Shown here: positions 45,780 to 48,163 of the stretch, in pieces
Layout of the letters: every line of letters begins with the position of its first letter
Position numbering within the stretch: the first letter of the stretch is position 1
Source: Stenotrophomonas daejeonensis
GTDB lineage: Bacteria > Pseudomonadota > Gammaproteobacteria > Xanthomonadales > Xanthomonadaceae
Reading direction: 5' to 3'
NCBI RefSeq assembly: GCF_001431505.1
Contig: NZ_LDJP01000042.1
Coordinates: 1-48,163, forward strand
Length of the DNA stretch: 48,163 nucleotides
Made by a program: the position numbers and the translations under genes
Notes under the pieces: generated by a model
Told to the model about the DNA's origin: nothing
What the model saw: the letters and a program-made list of their open reading frames with translations, nothing else
The model's database searches: none

Positions 45780-48119
45780 TTATTGCAGCGTCACCTGCTT
45801 CAACACCCACATCTGCGGCCGGGTATCGCCGCTGAAGGTCATGCACAGGTTGGCGACGTCGTTGGCCGGCGCATGCAACGGCGCGTCCAGCTCGATGAAT
45901 CCATCCGTGCCCGGCGCCTCCGGCAGCGGCACCGAGGCCAGCACCGGGCCTTCGCAGCCGTCGCGCACCTCGAACTCGCCATGCGCGGCGACCGGCTTGC
46001 GGAAACCGCGCCTGGCTTCCTCCTCGCGCAGCAGGCCGAAGTTGTAGGGCAGGCGCCCGGCGCGGACGTGGATGCTGGCCACGTCCTGCAACTGCGCGTT
46101 CTCCCACAGCCAGCACGGGTTGAAGATGCTCACGTCGAAGTTCTCGCGCGGGCCGTCGAGCGGGTTGTCGTCCTCCAGCCGCAGCAGCAGCCGGCCGCCC
46201 TGCGGGCATTGCGCCAGCGTCTTGTCGTTGCGGCTCAGCAGCGAGGCGGCGTCCAGCGTCCAGCTGCTGGCGGCGTCGGCCAGCGGCCTGCCGTCGAAGA
46301 AGGCGGCGGCCTTCAGCGTGGCCGGCACCGGCAGGGTCAATGGGCCATCGTAGGCCGGCGATTGCGCGGTGGGCGCGCTGCCGTCGGTGGTGTAGCGGAT
46401 GTCGGCATAGCCCATCGGGTTGGACAATTCGGCCGTCACCGTGCCGTTGGCGCGGTCGTCCCGGCGCTGCATCGCCACCGACAGCGCGGTCTGCGCATAC
46501 GGGATGCCCAGTGCCTTGTAGCGCTGCAACTGCGCCGGCAGACGGGTGAGGAATTCGTCGTAATCCTTGCCCTCGACCGGCGACCACGCGATTTCGGCCA
46601 GCGCCGCCATGCGCGGGAACACGTTGTGCTGCACGCGCTCGAACAGGCGCATGTGTTCGGTCCACACGTTGGCCTGCACGCCGAGCACGTGCTTGCGCTG
46701 CTCGGGCGTCAGTTGTTCCGGCACCGGGTCGAAGGCGTGGATCTTCTGCATCGGGGTGAACTTCGGCCGGCCCGGCGGTTCGTCCGGCAGGTCGGTCTGC
46801 AGGAAGTCCAGGTACAGCGTGTGGCCCGGCGTCATCACCACGTCATGCCCGTGGGTGGCCGCCTCGATGCCGCCCTCGGTGCCGCGCCAGGACATTACCG
46901 TGGCCTGCGGCGGCAACCCGCCCTCGATGATCTCGTCCCAACCGATCAGCCTGCGGTCGTGTGCTTCGAGGAATCGATCCAGCCGCTTGAGCATGTACGA
47001 CTGCATCGCTTCCTCGTCCTTCAGGCCGAGCGCGCGGATATGCGCCTGCACCTGCGGGGAAGCCTGCCACTGGTACTTCACCGCCTCGTCGCCGCCGATG
47101 TGGATGTAGGCACCGGGGAACAGGTCGATCACTTCGGTGAGGATGCCTTCGAGGAATTGCAGCGTTTCCTCGCGCGGGTTGAACAGGTAGGGGTTCACGC
47201 CCCAGTTGTGCGACGGCTCGGTCGGGCCATCGACCACGCCATGCTCGGGGTAGGCCGCCACCGCCGCCTGCGCATGGCCGGGCACGTCGATCTCGGGGAC
47301 GATGGTGATGTGGCGCGCGGCGGCGTAGGCCACCACGTCGCGGATCTGCTCCTGCGTGTAATGGCCGCAGTACAGGTTCGGCGAGCCATCGGCCTTGCGC
47401 CCGGCATCGCCCTGCGGCACGCGGCAGCCGCCGATTTCGGTGAGCTTGGGGTAGCGCTTGATCTCGATGCGCCAGCCTTGGTCGTCGGTGAGGTGCCAGT
47501 GGAAGGTGTTGAGCTTGTGCACGGCCATCGCGTCGATCATCGACTTGACCTGCTCCACGCTCCAGAAGTGCCGCGCCGAATCCAGCATCAGCCCGCGCCA
47601 GCCGAAGCGCGGCGCGTCCTCGACGTGCATGGCCGGCAACGACACCGCACCGGCCTGCTGCCCGGCCAGCAGCTGCCACAGCGACATTGCGCCGTAGAAC
47701 AGGCCGCGCTCGTCGCCGGCTTCGATGCTGATGCCGTCGTTGCCGATGTCCAGCACGTAGGCTTCCGGCGATGCGCCTTCGGCGGCTTCGACGAGGCGGA
47801 AGCTGATGCCGGCGGCGCCATTGGTGGTTTTCAGCTGCAGCGGCGTGGTCCTGCCCAGCAGTTCGATGAACTGCGCCGCCACGTGGCCTGCGGCCTCGCC
47901 CTGCGCATGGATGCCGGTGGCGTTGTCGACGGTGTAGCGGCCTTCGCCGAGTTGCAGCGAAACCGGGCGCGGTATCAATGGCGCGCCGCTGACCTCCGCG
48001 GTTTGCGCCTGCGCGGTGGCGGCGGTTTGGTCATTGCCGGAGGAACAGCCGCCCAAGGCCACCAGCGAGGCGAGCAGCGTGGCGGCAAGGACGGTGGCGG
48101 GGCGTCGGTGTCGGGGCAT
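45780..48119 (-). CDS. GH20 beta-N-acetylhexosaminidase lipoprotein
   Basis: A 779-residue lipoprotein precursor with the lipobox LGGC (Cys24). Residues 45-165 are the GH20b domain, about 170-530 the catalytic barrel with HIGGDE (Asp344, Glu345 as the acid pair) and HWHLTDDQGWRIEIK. A chitobiase C-terminal domain follows with ADIRYTTDGSAPTAQSP. The last 170 residues look like a beta-rich module that may bind carbohydrate. It should release terminal GlcNAc or GalNAc at the cell envelope. GAGG lies 8 bases before the ATG. Neighbouring genes do not indicate the natural substrate. Confidence 0.9.
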   Translation of the reverse strand: MPRHRRPATVLAATLLASLVALGGCSSGNDQTAATAQAQTAEVSGAPLIPRPVSLQLGEGRYTVDNATGIHAQGEAAGHVAAQFIELLGRTTPLQLKTTNGAAGISFRLVEAAEGASPEAYVLDIGNDGISIEAGDERGLFYGAMSLWQLLAGQQAGAVSLPAMHVEDAPRFGWRGLMLDSARHFWSVEQVKSMIDAMAVHKLNTFHWHLTDDQGWRIEIKRYPKLTEIGGCRVPQGDAGRKADGSPNLYCGHYTQEQIRDVVAYAAARHITIVPEIDVPGHAQAAVAAYPEHGVVDGPTEPSHNWGVNPYLFNPREETLQFLEGILTEVIDLFPGAYIHIGGDEAVKYQWQASPQVQAHIRALGLKDEEAMQSYMLKRLDRFLEAHDRRLIGWDEIIEGGLPPQATVMSWRGTEGGIEAATHGHDVVMTPGHTLYLDFLQTDLPDEPPGRPKFTPMQKIHAFDPVPEQLTPEQRKHVLGVQANVWTEHMRLFERVQHNVFPRMAALAEIAWSPVEGKDYDEFLTRLPAQLQRYKALGIPYAQTALSVAMQRRDDRANGTVTAELSNPMGYADIRYTTDGSAPTAQSPAYDGPLTLPVPATLKAAAFFDGRPLADAASSWTLDAASLLSRNDKTLAQCPQGGRLLLRLEDDNPLDGPRENFDVSIFNPCWLWENAQLQDVASIHVRAGRLPYNFGLLREEEARRGFRKPVAAHGEFEVRDGCEGPVLASVPLPEAPGTDGFIELDAPLHAPANDVANLCMTFSGDTRPQMWVLKQVTLQ

Positions 48120-48141
48120 GGCGAATCCTCGTGGTGAATTT

Positions 48142-48163
48142 GTTTCCCCCTGCGGGGGAAGGT
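48142..48163. repeat. Palindrome at the right edge, incomplete
   Basis: TTTCCCCCTGCGGGGGAA is a hairpin that resembles the CCTTCTCCC repeat at the left edge. The element runs out of the window. Confidence 0.4.

Overview
The window is GC-rich chromosomal core DNA from a gammaproteobacterium, most likely a member of the Xanthomonadaceae (Xanthomonas / Stenotrophomonas / Pseudoxanthomonas / Luteimonas group). The reasons are an ilvC-ilvG-ilvM operon behind an attenuator, the block lppC-yraN / rsmI / rnpB next to the division and cell wall (dcw) cluster, a dcw cluster without murD, dciA and an M23 peptidase gene between lpxC and secA, an SAH riboswitch in front of ahcY, and many short palindromic repeats of the kind common in xanthomonads. 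I see no phage, insertion sequence, CRISPR array or tRNA gene. The genus is not resolved from sequence alone.

Layout. 1-3.5 kb (minus): the branched-chain amino acid operon ilvC-ilvG-ilvM behind a Leu/Val/Ile-rich leader peptide and two successive terminator-like hairpins. 3.7-7.2 kb (minus): lppC-yraN-FAD oxidase. 7.2-8.7 kb (plus): rsmI, RNase P RNA and a run of hairpins. 8.7-9.45 kb (minus): a TANGO2/NRDE protein. 9.65-25 kb (plus): the dcw cluster mraZ-rsmH-ftsL-ftsI-murE-murF-mraY-ftsW-murG-murC-ftsQ-ftsA-ftsZ, nearly every junction an ATGA, GTGA or TGATG overlap, followed by lpxC. 26.4-32 kb: dciA (minus), then M23 peptidase, secA and a Nudix-ThiE fusion (plus). 32-37.5 kb: a DUF4124 protein, metF, grxB, DUF3228, a YdeI-like protein and ahcY with its riboswitch. 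37.5-48.1 kb: an S9 peptidase, ppc, a pteridine-reductase-like SDR, a MidA-like methyltransferase, a VanZ-like membrane protein and a GH20 hexosaminidase lipoprotein.

How the parts work together. mraY, murC, murE, murF and murG make lipid II; ftsL, ftsI, ftsW, ftsQ, ftsA and ftsZ build the divisome; lppC would activate a penicillin-binding protein, lpxC commits to lipid A, the M23 protein may remodel the wall and secA exports envelope proteins. murD and ddlB are both missing from their usual slots, so these steps must be encoded elsewhere. ahcY and metF belong to the methyl / methionine cycle and each has its own candidate control element.

The most unusual signals are not new protein families. 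They are (1) repeats built of 7-bp units that sit at, and extend, the ends of dcw genes (rsmH, murF, murG, the ftsA-ftsZ gap), plus a hairpin inside murE; (2) two small ORFs that bridge the only two other gaps in the dcw cluster with stop/start overlaps at both ends; (3) a double attenuator-like leader for ilvC; (4) a perfect DnaA box upstream of the mraZ promoter; and (5) palindromic repeats that supply the stop codons of two genes.
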